From Chitiniphilus shinanonensis DSM 23277 (lineage in GTDB: Bacteria; Pseudomonadota; Gammaproteobacteria; Burkholderiales; Chitinibacteraceae), in the NCBI RefSeq assembly GCF_000374805.1, contig NZ_KB895349.1:1-64000 (forward strand): 64,000 bases of DNA, in the 5' to 3' direction. Positions within the stretch are counted from its first letter, which is position 1; every line of letters begins with the position of its first letter. This document shows, one piece after another, positions 15,318 through 23,994 of this stretch. Below the pieces are notes generated by a model, which was given only the letters and a program-made list of their open reading frames with translations, had not been told where the DNA came from and did no database searches. The position numbers and the translations under genes were made by a program.

Positions 15318-17192
15318 TCATGGCTGGCGAGGTTCTTCCGGCGAAGGTTGCAGATCGACGAACCTCCGCGTGCTGAATCCGTCCTCGTCCGGCGGGGTCA
15401 GCCGTGGCGGGGTGCCGGGCTGGTCGGCCAGGTAACGCAGGAACGCTTCGGCGTAGTCCAGCCCCAGGTCGAGTCGCCGCTCGCCGCGGATCGTCGCCAG
15501 GGTGGCGTAGCGGTCGCCGCCGTCGGCCAGGAAGTCGGAGACGATCAGCCGGTACTGCGTGGCCGGCTCCAGCGGCTGCCATTGGCCGTCGCGCGCGATC
15601 TCCAGCTGCGAGAAGCGTTGGCCGCGCGGCTGGTTCGGATCGACGTGCCAGCGCAGCCCGGCGGCGTAGGGATAGCCGCCGCTGCTGCGCTGCGCCGGAT
15701 CGACGATGGGGTCGAGCGCGTCCTCCAGCGCCGCCTGCAATTCGTCGCCGCGCAGGGTCAGCCGCACCAGCGTGTTCCTGAACGGCAACAGCGCATACAC
15801 GTCGCGCACCCGCACCTCGCCTTGCGGCAGGTCCACCCGCACCCCGCCGCCGTTGACCAGCGCCACGTCCGCGCCGCCAAAGCGCCGCCCCTGTTGCAGG
15901 AACGCTTCGGCCACGCGCTGCTGCACGTCGCCGCCGTGGGCGATCACCCGTGGCTGGCGGTCGCAGGCGTCGCCCAGCGTGGAGCGCGACGGATCGAGGC
16001 GCCGGCCGGGTACGCGGCGCAGACACAAATTCCGGGTCGCCAGCGCGACCACCTGGTCGCCGAAGTGCAGCCGCGCGGCGCGGTACGGCGCCAGCACTGC
16101 TTCGGCCCGCGCGTCGGGGGCGATCACCCGCAGCGCGTCGCTGGCGGCCAGGTCGGCCAGCATGGCGGCGCGGTCGGCGTCGCCCACCGGCTTGCCATCG
16201 CGGCGCAGGTCGTCGCCCAGCAGCAGCCACGGCTGGCCGCCGCAGTGCAGTACATCGCCCGCGGCGTCGAAATCGACCGTCAGTTCGCCGACCATGTAGG
16301 CGTACTGCCACGCCTGGACCACGCAGACGCGCCTGCCGCGCGCGTCGCTGACTTCGGTCGGGTAGGGGCCGTCCGGCGTCAGGCCGTAGTCTGCCAGCGT
16401 GGCGGGGCCGAGCAGGGTGTGCGAATCGCCGCCGACGATCACGTCCACGCCGTTCAGGCGGCCGGCCAGCGCCTGTTCGCGTTGGTAGCCCAGGTGGCTG
16501 AGCAGCACGATCCTGTCCACCCCCTGCGCGCGCAGCCGGTCGATCTGCGCCTGGGCGCTGGCGGCCTCGTCGGCGAAGGTGGTGCCCGGATCGGGGCGCG
16601 AGGCGTATTGGGTCTTGGCGGCCACGGTCAGGCCGATCACGCCGATGCGCCGGCCCCCGCGCGTCAGCACCACCGCCGGCCGCACCGCGCCGGGCGCGAC
16701 GGCCGGGTTCAGTGGCGAGGCGGGGCCGAAGCGCGCGTTGGCGCTGAGCACCGGGGTATGGCACGGGCCTTCGCCCAGGGCATCGAGGAAGCGCTTCAGG
16801 CCGCCATCGCCGTGGTCGAACTCGTGGTTGCCCAGCGTCATCGCGTCGAAGCACACCGTGTTCATCAGCGCGGCGTCGGCGCGGCCATCGTTCAGGTTGA
16901 AGTAGAGATCGCCGGTGAGCGCGTCGCCGGCGTGCAGTGCCAGCACGTTCGGCTCGGCGGCGCGGATCGCGGCGATGGCGGCGGCGGCGCGGGCAAATCC
17001 GCCGTGGCTGAGCGTCACCGGCCGCCGCACGCCGTCGGCGCCGCGCAGCGGCAGCGTGACGGGCTCCGGGTCGAGGTGGGAATGCACGTCGTTCAGGTGC
17101 GCGATGGTCAGCCGGTACGGTGCCGGCTGCGGCGTGGCGCAGCCGGCGAGCAGCGACAGCAGGGCCAGCAGGCAGGTCCGGCGAAGGATCAT
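15318..17192 (-). CDS. UshA-type 5'-nucleotidase/metallophosphatase lipoprotein
   Basis: 624 residues. The start at 17192 gives a lipoprotein signal (MILRRTCLLALLSLLAGCAT, lipobox LAGC), so the enzyme is probably anchored in the cell envelope. The N-terminal metallophosphoesterase domain has the metal ligands in HLNDVHSHLDP, LHAGDALTGDL, LGNHEFDHG, LLSHLGY and GGDSHT. The C-terminal 5'-nucleotidase domain has NGGGVRVDLPQGEVRV and DVYALLPFRNTLV. It should hydrolyse nucleotides, possibly also UDP-sugars, in the periplasm to salvage phosphate and nucleosides. GGAG precedes the chosen start. A single gene, convergent with the lipoprotein. Confidence 0.93.
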   Translation of the reverse strand: MILRRTCLLALLSLLAGCATPQPAPYRLTIAHLNDVHSHLDPEPVTLPLRGADGVRRPVTLSHGGFARAAAAIAAIRAAEPNVLALHAGDALTGDLYFNLNDGRADAALMNTVCFDAMTLGNHEFDHGDGGLKRFLDALGEGPCHTPVLSANARFGPASPLNPAVAPGAVRPAVVLTRGGRRIGVIGLTVAAKTQYASRPDPGTTFADEAASAQAQIDRLRAQGVDRIVLLSHLGYQREQALAGRLNGVDVIVGGDSHTLLGPATLADYGLTPDGPYPTEVSDARGRRVCVVQAWQYAYMVGELTVDFDAAGDVLHCGGQPWLLLGDDLRRDGKPVGDADRAAMLADLAASDALRVIAPDARAEAVLAPYRAARLHFGDQVVALATRNLCLRRVPGRRLDPSRSTLGDACDRQPRVIAHGGDVQQRVAEAFLQQGRRFGGADVALVNGGGVRVDLPQGEVRVRDVYALLPFRNTLVRLTLRGDELQAALEDALDPIVDPAQRSSGGYPYAAGLRWHVDPNQPRGQRFSQLEIARDGQWQPLEPATQYRLIVSDFLADGGDRYATLATIRGERRLDLGLDYAEAFLRYLADQPGTPPRLTPPDEDGFSTRRFVDLQPSPEEPRQP

Positions 17193-17347
17193 GACGGGGG
17201 CTCCGGCGAGTGGGGCGGTCAGCATCGGCGCCGCCGGTGACGCCGCGATGACGCGGTGTATCGGCGGCGGCGCAGGGAAGCTGTAACTAGGTCGAAGCGT
17301 AGCCGCCTTGCCACAATGCGCCATCGTCATTGCGCAGGGCTGCCCCG

Positions 17348-18517
17348 ATGCGTCTGCTCCAGGATTTCTCGCTGTCGGCCGTGGTGGCCGGTTTCGTCAC
17401 CGTGCTGGTCGGCTTCACCAGTTCGGCGGTGATCGTGTTCCAGGCGGCGCAGGCGCTGGGGGCCACGCCGGCCCAGATCGCCTCGTGGATGTGGGCGCTG
17501 GGGCTGGCGATGGGCGTCACCTGCATCGGGCTGTCGCTGCGCTACCGGGTGCCGGTGGTGACGGCGTGGTCCACCCCGGGCGCGGCCATGCTGGTGACCA
17601 GCGTGGCGGGGGTGACCATGCCCGAGGCCATCGGCGCCTTCATCCTGTGCGGGCTGCTGATCGTGCTGGCCGGCGCCAGCGGCTGGTTCGAGCGCGCGAT
17701 GGCGCGCATCCCGGTGGCGATCGCCTCGGCGATGCTGGCCGGCGTGCTGTTGCGTTTCGGCATGGCGGCCTTCGTCAGCCTGGGCACCCAGCTGGCGCTG
17801 GTCGGCGCCATGCTCGCCACCTACCTGCTGCTGCGCCGGCTGTGGCCGCGCTACGCCATCGTGGCGGTGCTGCTGGTCGGCGTGGCGGTGGCGGCGATAC
17901 AGGGCCAGTTGCACCTGGGCGGCGTGCGCTGGCAGCTGGCCGCGCCCGTGTTCACCCTGCCGGCGCTGTCATGGCAGGCGGTGCTGAGCGTGGCCTTGCC
18001 GTTGTTCCTGGTGACCATGGCATCGCAGAACGTGCCGGGCGTGGCGGTGCTGAAGGCGTCGGGCTATCACCCGCCGATCTCGCCCATCATCGCCACCACC
18101 GGCGTGGTGGCCACGCTGCTGGCGCCGTTCGGCGCCTTCGCGCTCAACCTGGCCGCCATCACCGCGGCGATCTGCATGGGGCCGGAGGCGCACGAGGACC
18201 CGGCCAAGCGCTACACCGCCGCCATCGCCGCCGGGGTGTTCTACCTGATCGTCGGCCTGTTCGGCGTCACCGTCGCCGCGCTGTTCGCCGCATTCCCCAA
18301 GGAACTGGTGCTGGCGCTGGCCGGGCTGGCGCTGATCAACACCATCGGCAACGGCTTGGCCGCCGCGGTGAGGGACGAAGCGCAGCGCGAACCGGCGCTG
18401 ATCACCTTCCTGGTCACCGCCTCGGGCGTGACGCTGTTCGGCATCGGTTCGGCGTTCTGGGGACTGGTGGCGGGCGCACTGGCGTTCGCGGTGCTGGGGT
18501 GGCGGCGGGGGAAGTAG
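17348..18517 (+). CDS. benE: Benzoate/proton symporter family protein
   Basis: 389 residues, about 12 hydrophobic helices, matching BenE length. Landmarks: SAVVAGFVTVLVGFTSSAVI at the N-terminus, VVTAWSTPGAAML, MASQNVPGVAVLKASGY and GPEAHEDPAKRYTAA, all typical of BenE/YdcO. The family takes up benzoate or related aromatics with protons, though YdcO-type members have no proven substrate and no aromatic degradation genes are nearby. The ATG at 17348 gives the usual short N-terminus before helix 1. Divergent from the 5'-nucleotidase gene. Confidence 0.92.
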   Translation: MRLLQDFSLSAVVAGFVTVLVGFTSSAVIVFQAAQALGATPAQIASWMWALGLAMGVTCIGLSLRYRVPVVTAWSTPGAAMLVTSVAGVTMPEAIGAFILCGLLIVLAGASGWFERAMARIPVAIASAMLAGVLLRFGMAAFVSLGTQLALVGAMLATYLLLRRLWPRYAIVAVLLVGVAVAAIQGQLHLGGVRWQLAAPVFTLPALSWQAVLSVALPLFLVTMASQNVPGVAVLKASGYHPPISPIIATTGVVATLLAPFGAFALNLAAITAAICMGPEAHEDPAKRYTAAIAAGVFYLIVGLFGVTVAALFAAFPKELVLALAGLALINTIGNGLAAAVRDEAQREPALITFLVTASGVTLFGIGSAFWGLVAGALAFAVLGWRRGK

Positions 18518-18533
18518 TCCTCAACCTGGAGGT

Positions 18534-18677
18534 AACCCCAAATCTTGAACCACAGAGGACAGTGAGAACACGGAGTTGCACAGAGAACCCCAAAGAGAGT
18601 TGGGTGTTCGAGGGTACGGTTTTCTCAGTGACCCCTCTGTGTTCTCCGTGTCCTCTGTGGTTCAAGATTTGGGGTTT
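18534..18677. repeat. Type-A intergenic hairpin element, copy 4
   Basis: Left arm AACCCCAAATCTTGAACCAC and right arm GTGGTTCAAGATTTGGGGTT are perfect complements over about 20 bp. Inner arms match copy 3, with CCCCAAAGAGAGTTGGG in the centre. It begins 17 bp past the benE stop, and its right end contains the stop codon and last four codons of the convergent helicase gene. Confidence 0.92.
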
Positions 18678-19909
18678 CCCCCCGCCGCCGCAGCAGCCTC
18701 CCGCAGTTTGTCCTTCTTGCTCTTGCGCCGGCCCTTGATGCCGCCGGGGCCGGGGGTGGTGGGGGTGGTTTCCTTGGGTTCGAAGCCGGCGACGATCTCG
18801 CGCGGGACGCGCCGGCCCTGGCGCTTTTCGATCAGTTGCCAGTGCGCCTCGTGGCCGGGGGCGACGAAGCTGACCGCCACGCCGTGTTCGCCGGCGCGGC
18901 CGGTGCGGCCGATGCGGTGCACATAGTCGGCGGTCGAGCGCGGCAGGTCGTAGTTGACCACGGCGGGCAGTTGCGCGATGTCGATGCCGCGCGCCGCCAC
19001 GTCGGTGCAGATCACCACCGGCAGCCGTCCGGCCTTGAAGTCGGACAGCACCTGGATGCGCCGCCCCTGGCCAAGATCGCCATGGAACGCCGCCGCCGCG
19101 ATACCGGCCTGCGCCAGCTTGGCCGCCAGGTGCTCGGTGGTGTGCTGGGTGGCGACGAACACCAGCGCCTGCGCCCAGCCTGTTTCGCGCAGCAGGTGCA
19201 CCAGCAGCGCCGCGCGGCGCGCGGTATCGACGGCGATGGCGCGTTGCTCGATCGCCGCCAGGTCCTGGGGGGCGTCGTCCGGCGCGACGCGGCAGGGGTC
19301 GCGCAGCTGGCTGGCGGCCAGCGTGTCCACCTGGGTGGGCAGGGTGGCCGAGCACAGCAGCGTCTGCCGCGTGGCCGGCAGTTGCGCCAGGATGTCCGCC
19401 AGTTCGTCGGCGAAGCCCAGGTCCAGCAGGCGGTCCGCTTCGTCCAGCACCACGGTCGCCACGTCGTCGGCGCGCAGGGCGTTGCGGTCGAGCAGGTCCA
19501 GCAGCCGTCCCGGCGTGGCGACGACGATATCGGCGCCGCCGCGCAACGCCATCATCTGCGGATTGATCGAGACCCCGCCGTATACCGTCATGATCTTGAG
19601 CGGCCGTGGCAGCTGCGCCGCCAGCGCCGTCAGCGTGGCGCCGATCTGCATCGCCAGTTCGCGCGTCGGCGCCAGCACCAGCCCACGCCACCGCCGCGGC
19701 CCATCGCCCCGCGCGTCGTGCACCCGTTGCAGCAGCGGCAACCCGAACGCCGCCGTCTTGCCCGACCCGGTACGCGCCTGGAGCAGCACGTCGCGCCCTT
19801 GCAGGACGGCGGGAATCGCCGCCGCCTGGATCGGGGTGGGGGTGTGGAATTGTTGTTGCTGCGCGGCGCGGGCGAGTGCGGGGATCAGGCCGAGGGCGGT
19901 GAAGGGCAT
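18662..19909 (-). CDS. rhlE: DEAD-box ATP-dependent RNA helicase, RhlE type
   Basis: 415 residues. The order of helicase motifs is complete: Q motif (TPIQAAAIPAVL), motif I ARTGSGKT, PTRELA, II DEAD (VVLDEADRLLDLGF), III SAT, RGID region TDVAARGIDIAQLP, and VI HRIGRTGRAG. RhlE-type helicases act in ribosome assembly and RNA turnover. The C-terminal tail is short and basic (GGIKGRRKSKKDKLREAAA). The last residues NPKS and the stop codon are encoded by the inverted type-A repeat that borders the gene, so the original C-terminus may have been replaced. It begins with MPFTALGLIPALARA. Confidence 0.92.
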   Translation of the reverse strand: MPFTALGLIPALARAAQQQQFHTPTPIQAAAIPAVLQGRDVLLQARTGSGKTAAFGLPLLQRVHDARGDGPRRWRGLVLAPTRELAMQIGATLTALAAQLPRPLKIMTVYGGVSINPQMMALRGGADIVVATPGRLLDLLDRNALRADDVATVVLDEADRLLDLGFADELADILAQLPATRQTLLCSATLPTQVDTLAASQLRDPCRVAPDDAPQDLAAIEQRAIAVDTARRAALLVHLLRETGWAQALVFVATQHTTEHLAAKLAQAGIAAAAFHGDLGQGRRIQVLSDFKAGRLPVVICTDVAARGIDIAQLPAVVNYDLPRSTADYVHRIGRTGRAGEHGVAVSFVAPGHEAHWQLIEKRQGRRVPREIVAGFEPKETTPTTPGPGGIKGRRKSKKDKLREAAAAAGGNPKS

Positions 19910-19965
19910 AGGAGGGAAGGTTATGTGGCGCGGGGGCGTCAGTTTACCCCTGTGGGTTGGGGACT

Positions 19966-20616
19966 GTTTTGAGGTTGCAACTTCAACTTCAACGACCTTA
20001 ACCGCCTAGCGCCTGCGGCGCGGTTGCTTGATGCCCTTCGCGACCGGGCGGGCCGGTTCATTTCTTTTGCTTCTCCAAAAGAAACGAACCAAAGAAAAGG
20101 AGCCCCGCGTTTGCGCCCCTCCGGGGTACCCTGCGTCGGTCGTGAGCCTAAGGTCTCGCTCCCTCCTCGGCGCCACGTAACGGGAGGAACCCCCGTTGGG
20201 TGCGACGGGAAGCGGGAAAAAAACAAACGCGGGCTTGTACTTTTGGGTCGGCAAAAGGCGCGCGTGCGTCTGCTGGCCGTCGCACACGTCACCCCTTCCC
20301 TTCAAGGGGAGGGGCTGGGGGAGTGGATGGTCTGCCCGGGGCCCCTCAGCAGCGCCGAGTAGAGGACAAGCGGGGCGGGGTTTCGGCGAGGACTGTCTGA
20401 GGGCGCGCAGCGACCGAGTTTCGCAGCCGCCGACCCGATTGTCCGGCGCGAGGGAACCCCGAAGGGGCGCGTATGCGGGGCGGCCTTTTCTTTGGTTCGT
20501 TTCTTTTGGCCGTGCAAAAGAAATGAACCGGCCCGCCCGGCCGTTGAGGGCGTCAAGCCATCCGCGCCGCAGGCGCTAGCAGGGGTTCAAAGCAGTTGCA
20601 GTTGCAACCACAACCA
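19966..20616. repeat. Large non-coding inverted-repeat element with nested hairpins
   Basis: Arms of about 125 bp at 20006-20130 and 20452-20580 are inverted copies of each other, both beginning CTAGCGCCTGCGGCGCGG when read inward. The similarity extends outward through GGTTGCAACTTCAACTT-like flanks. Each arm also folds on itself: GGTTCATTTCTTTTG...CAAAAGAAACGAACC at 20055-20090 and its counterpart at 20494-20529. The 320-bp centre shows no credible gene; open frames there are short, basic and without RBS. It lies between the helicase start and the alkB end. Confidence 0.88.
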
Positions 20617-20621
20617 CCCCC

Positions 20622-21275
20622 CTAATTCACCTGCCGAAAAGTCAGATTAACCCGACACTCCCCCAACAACGGATGCACCCCCGCCTTCACCGGCAACACC
20701 CCGTGATACCGCATCCGCGCCGGGCCGCCCCATACCACCACGTCGCCGTGCGCCAGCGGAATGCGCCGCGTGGGATCGGTGCGCTGGTCGCCGCCGAACA
20801 GGAACACCGCCGGCAGGCCCAGCGACACCGAGACGATGGGTTGGCCGAGCTGGTGCTCGTTGCGATCCTGATGCAGCGTCAGCCGCGCGCCGGGCTGGTA
20901 GCGGTTGATCAGGCACGCCTGCGGGTCGAAGTCGGGGAATCCGGCGCGGCGGGCGGCGTCGAGGGCCAGGGCCAGCCACGGCGCGGGGATCGCCGGCCAG
21001 GGCCGGCCGCTGTCGGGGTCGATGCCGCTGTAGCGGTAGCCGCGCGCGTCGCTTACCCAGCCCAGGCGGCCGCAATTGCTCATCGCCACCGACATGCGGT
21101 GGCCGCCCGGGGTGACCAGGTGGCGGAACGGCGCCCGCGCGATCAGCGGCGCCAACGCGGCCAGGATCGCTTCCTGGTCGGTCAGCGCCAGCCCGCGCAG
21201 CACCACCGCGCCGGGGGCCAGCGGCTCCTGCCAGTGCGGTTGCTCGTCGGGGTGGTCGAACAGGTCGAGGTTCAT
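20622..21275 (-). CDS. alkB: DNA oxidative demethylase AlkB
   Basis: 217 residues, essentially the length of E. coli AlkB. Removes 1-methyladenine and 3-methylcytosine lesions from DNA/RNA using Fe(II), 2-oxoglutarate and O2. The iron ligands are H135 and D137 (LTLHQDRNE) and H191 (MRYHGVLPV). The 2-oxoglutarate-binding arginines are R208 and R214 (CRVNLTFRQ). The nucleotide-recognition parts MSNCGRLGW and YSGIDPDSGRPWP are present. Its start overlaps the preceding 2OG oxygenase stop as ATGA, so both are translated as a unit. Confidence 0.96.
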   Translation of the reverse strand: MNLDLFDHPDEQPHWQEPLAPGAVVLRGLALTDQEAILAALAPLIARAPFRHLVTPGGHRMSVAMSNCGRLGWVSDARGYRYSGIDPDSGRPWPAIPAPWLALALDAARRAGFPDFDPQACLINRYQPGARLTLHQDRNEHQLGQPIVSVSLGLPAVFLFGGDQRTDPTRRIPLAHGDVVVWGGPARMRYHGVLPVKAGVHPLLGECRVNLTFRQVN

Positions 21276-21985
21276 GAGGCGTCGTGGAAGATCAATCCGA
21301 GAGTATGGCGCCGGCCGCATCGCACTTCGCTCACACCGTGGCGCAAGGTGGCGCGGTGGATGCCGCGGCCGCCCTGTGCCGGGCGGTGATGCACCGCGAA
21401 GATCACCGCGTCGCCCTGGCGCAGCTGCACCACGGCGGCGCGCGACTGGCGGCGCGGGCGCTGCTCGGTCAGGACGAACTCGCCGCCGTCGAAGTCGGCG
21501 CCGGGCCGGCTGAGCAGGATCGCCACCTGCAACGGAAAGACGTGCTCGCCGTACAGATCCTGATGCAGGCAGTTGTAGTCGCCCTCGCCATATTGCAACA
21601 GCAGCGGGGTGGGGCGGCGCTGGCCCGCCGCGTGGCAGCGCGCCAGCCAGTCGGCCAGCGCGGCCGGGTAGCGCAACGGTAGTCCGAGGGCCGCGTGCCA
21701 GCGGTTGGCGATGACGGACAGTGGCGGATAGAAGGCGTCGCGCAGCGTGGCGACCGGCTCGGGCAGCGGATAGGCGAAGTACTGGTATTCGCCTTGGCCG
21801 AAGCCGTGGCGCGCCATGTCGATGCGGCTGCGGAACAGCGTCGTGTGCGGGTAGAGCGCGGCCAGCGCGGCGCAGGTGTCGGGGTCGAGCAGTGCTTGGA
21901 CGAGCGCGTGGCCGCGTTCGGTCAGTTGCTGTTCCAGGCATGGCCAGTCGAGCGCGCCGATGCGGGCGGACAGGTCGGTGGGCAT
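21272..21985 (-). CDS. 2-oxoglutarate/Fe(II) oxygenase of the prolyl-4-hydroxylase-like group
   Basis: 237 residues. A double-stranded beta-helix oxygenase: HxD iron ligands in YNCLHQDLYGE, then PLQVAILLSRPGADFDGGEF, the distal His in GIHRATLRHGVSEV and a 2OG-binding Arg near CGRRHTLGLIFHD. N-terminal helices resemble the group often annotated as 2OG-Fe(II) oxygenases beside alkB. It is translationally coupled to alkB and divergent from an alkylpurine glycosylase gene, so a role in alkylation or nucleic-acid damage repair is a reasonable inference; the substrate is unknown. The start at 21985 (MPTDLSARIG) is preferred over a longer open frame. Confidence 0.85.
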   Translation of the reverse strand: MPTDLSARIGALDWPCLEQQLTERGHALVQALLDPDTCAALAALYPHTTLFRSRIDMARHGFGQGEYQYFAYPLPEPVATLRDAFYPPLSVIANRWHAALGLPLRYPAALADWLARCHAAGQRRPTPLLLQYGEGDYNCLHQDLYGEHVFPLQVAILLSRPGADFDGGEFVLTEQRPRRQSRAAVVQLRQGDAVIFAVHHRPAQGGRGIHRATLRHGVSEVRCGRRHTLGLIFHDAS

Positions 21986-22126
21986 GGGGGCTCCGCCGGG
22001 TGGTAAACCGTCACGGTACGCCGGCGCCGATGCGGACGCACTCCGGCGCTTGCGCCGACGGCAAGCGGCGGAGCGACGGCGCGGCGGTTTGCTGTTTGAA
22101 TGGCGTTTTCCCCTTACCGTGCCGCC

Positions 22127-22744
22127 ATGACCGACGCCTACCTTGCCGCTTGCAGTCACCTCGCCGCGCTCGACGCCGACTGGGCCGCACTGCTGGCGCG
22201 GGTCGGGCCGTGCGGCCACCAGCCCAAGCCGGCGCGCGAACCCTACGAGGCGCTGGTGCGGGCGGTGGCCTACCAGCAACTGCATGCCCGCGCCGGCGAT
22301 GCCATCCTGGCGCGACTGGCGGCGCTGACGCCGCACGCGCCGTTCCCGATGCCGGCAGACCTGCTGGCCTTGTCCGACGAGGCGCTGCGCGGTTGTGGTT
22401 TTTCCGCGCGCAAGGCCGCTACGCTGCGCGCCATCGCCGCCGGCACGCTCGACGGCACGGTGCCCGACCGCGCCACCGCCGGGACGCTGGACGACGCGGC
22501 GCTGGTGGCGCGCCTGACCGCATTGCCCGGTATCGGCCGCTGGACGGTGGAGATGCTGCTGATCTACACGCTGGCGCGGCTGGACGTGCTGCCGGCCGAC
22601 GACTACGGCGTGCGCGAAGGCTACCGGCGGTTGAAGGGGTTGGCGGCGGCGCCCGGCCCGGCGACGCTGCGCGCGCTGGCGCAGCCGTGGGCGCCGTACC
22701 GCACGGTGGCGGCGTGGTATCTGTGGCGGGTGCCGCGGGATTGA
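22127..22744 (+). CDS. DNA-3-methyladenine glycosylase II (AlkA-like, short form)
   Basis: 205 residues. A helix-hairpin-helix glycosylase: LVRAVAYQQLHARAGDAILA (the Q-Q-H motif of AlkA/MAG), FSARKAATLRAIA, the HhH LPGIGRWTVEMLLIYTLAR, and the catalytic aspartate in PADDYGVREGYRRL. It lacks the N-terminal TBP-like domain of E. coli AlkA (282 residues) and resembles the compact MAG-type enzymes. It excises alkylated purines, starting base excision repair. Divergent from the 2OG oxygenase/alkB pair across about 140 bp, forming an alkylation-repair locus without a visible ada gene. Confidence 0.92.
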   Translation: MTDAYLAACSHLAALDADWAALLARVGPCGHQPKPAREPYEALVRAVAYQQLHARAGDAILARLAALTPHAPFPMPADLLALSDEALRGCGFSARKAATLRAIAAGTLDGTVPDRATAGTLDDAALVARLTALPGIGRWTVEMLLIYTLARLDVLPADDYGVREGYRRLKGLAAAPGPATLRALAQPWAPYRTVAAWYLWRVPRD

Positions 22745-22753
22745 GCGCGGCGC

Positions 22754-23107
22754 TCAGTCCGGCAGGTCGGACCAGGGTGGCAGGTGCAGCCGCCACGCCT
22801 GGTAACCGTAGAACACGGCCATCCCCACGCCGAACAGCAGGCCGGTCAGGACGGCGGTGAACACGGCCAGCCGCGGCGACATCGATTGCGGCCCCCAGAT
22901 CACCAGCCACATGGTGCCGCCCCAGACGGTGCCGAACCAGACGGCGTGATAGATCACGTTGCCGGGCCAGGAGCGGAAGTGCGGCGGGCGCAGCGGCACG
23001 CCCATCCGCCATGCCACCCGGCACAGCCAGGGCGCGCGCGAACTTTCTGGGATACCGGCCGCCGTGAGCAGCGCCTGGGCGCGCGCCAGCCTGGTCTGGA
23101 ACGACAT
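22754..23107 (-). CDS. Small membrane protein, DUF6404-like
   Basis: 117 residues. A cytoplasmic N-terminal helix (RLARAQALLTAAGIPESSRA) is followed by PWLCRVAWRMGVPLRPPHF, then two hydrophobic segments (NVIYHAVWFGTVWGGTMWLV and AVFTAVLTGLLFGVGMAVFY). The PLRPPHF turn before two membrane helices resembles DUF6404, a family of unknown function. GGAGG precedes the ATG at 23107. It converges on the glycosylase gene with 9 bp between stops. Same strand as nudC, 92 bp downstream of it. Confidence 0.75.
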   Translation of the reverse strand: MSFQTRLARAQALLTAAGIPESSRAPWLCRVAWRMGVPLRPPHFRSWPGNVIYHAVWFGTVWGGTMWLVIWGPQSMSPRLAVFTAVLTGLLFGVGMAVFYGYQAWRLHLPPWSDLPD

Positions 23108-23199
23108 GGAAACCTCCGCACGGTCGAGCGAGCAGTGTAGGAGGCGATCCACCCCGCTGCGCCCGTCCTTTGTGACGGCCCGCTGGCCGGCCGGAGCGC

Positions 23200-23994
23200 T
23201 CAGCGCGCCAGGGCGGCGCGGATCAGGCGGTAGGCGATGCTGCCGGGGCTGGGCAGATCGGGCAGGCGCTCGGGGGTGAACCAGCCGGCGTCCTCGATCT
23301 CGCCGGCCTCGGGCACGATGTCGCCGGAGACGTAGTCGGCCTCGAACGCCAGCATCAGCGAGTGCGGAAAGGCCCAGCTCTGGCTGCCGAACCAGCGCAG
23401 GTTGGCGATGCGCACGCCCACTTCCTCCAGCGTTTCGCGGTGGGCGCAGGCTTCCAGGCTTTCGCCCGGCTCGACGAAGCCCGCCAGCGCGCTGTAGACG
23501 CCGGGGCGGAAGTGCGGCGAGCGCGCCAGCAGCAGCTCGCGCCCGCGCCGCACCAGCACCATCATCGCCGGCGAGACGCGCGGCCACACCTGGTGGCCGC
23601 AGGCGTCGCAGCGGCGGCTGGCCTCGTCGTCCAGCGCGCGGGTGGCGTGGCCGCACACGCCGCAGAAGGCATGGGTGCGATGGAAGGTGAGCAACTGGCT
23701 GGCGCGCCCCGCCATCAGCCACGCGGCCTCGTCCAGCCGGCCGTAGCTGCCGCGCAGGCCGTGCGCGGCCACGCCGGCCGGCAGGGCGTCCAGCGCGCGC
23801 CAGCCGGCGGCCTGGATCGGCCGGCCGTGGTCGTCGCCGATGTGCAGCAGCAGTTCCGGCGCCGGCAGCCGCGCCAGCGCGGCGGGGCGGTCGTCCTCCA
23901 GCAACAGGGTGTCGCCGACGAAGCTCAGCGTCAGCGCGTCGGGCAGCGGTCGGGACAGCAGGTGGTAGTGCGGCTGGAACGATTCGGGAAGCAT
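23200..23994 (-). CDS. nudC: NAD(+)/NADH diphosphatase (RNA deNADding enzyme)
   Basis: 264 residues, near the 257 of E. coli NudC. The zinc ribbon uses CGVCG and CDACG, the Nudix box is GFVEPGESLEACAHRETLEEVGV-like (residues about 165-187), and the NudC-specific downstream motif is present as SQSWAFPHS, against SQPWPFPxS in most members (two substitutions). It hydrolyses NADH and removes NAD caps from RNA 5' ends. An ATG 9 bp upstream is an alternative start. Confidence 0.93.
   Translation of the reverse strand: MLPESFQPHYHLLSRPLPDALTLSFVGDTLLLEDDRPAALARLPAPELLLHIGDDHGRPIQAAGWRALDALPAGVAAHGLRGSYGRLDEAAWLMAGRASQLLTFHRTHAFCGVCGHATRALDDEASRRCDACGHQVWPRVSPAMMVLVRRGRELLLARSPHFRPGVYSALAGFVEPGESLEACAHRETLEEVGVRIANLRWFGSQSWAFPHSLMLAFEADYVSGDIVPEAGEIEDAGWFTPERLPDLPSPGSIAYRLIRAALAR

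Noticed and set aside
20024-20579. Several Arg/Pro-rich open frames in the large inverted-repeat element
   Set aside because: They come from the symmetric arms, lack RBS and have no recognisable domain.
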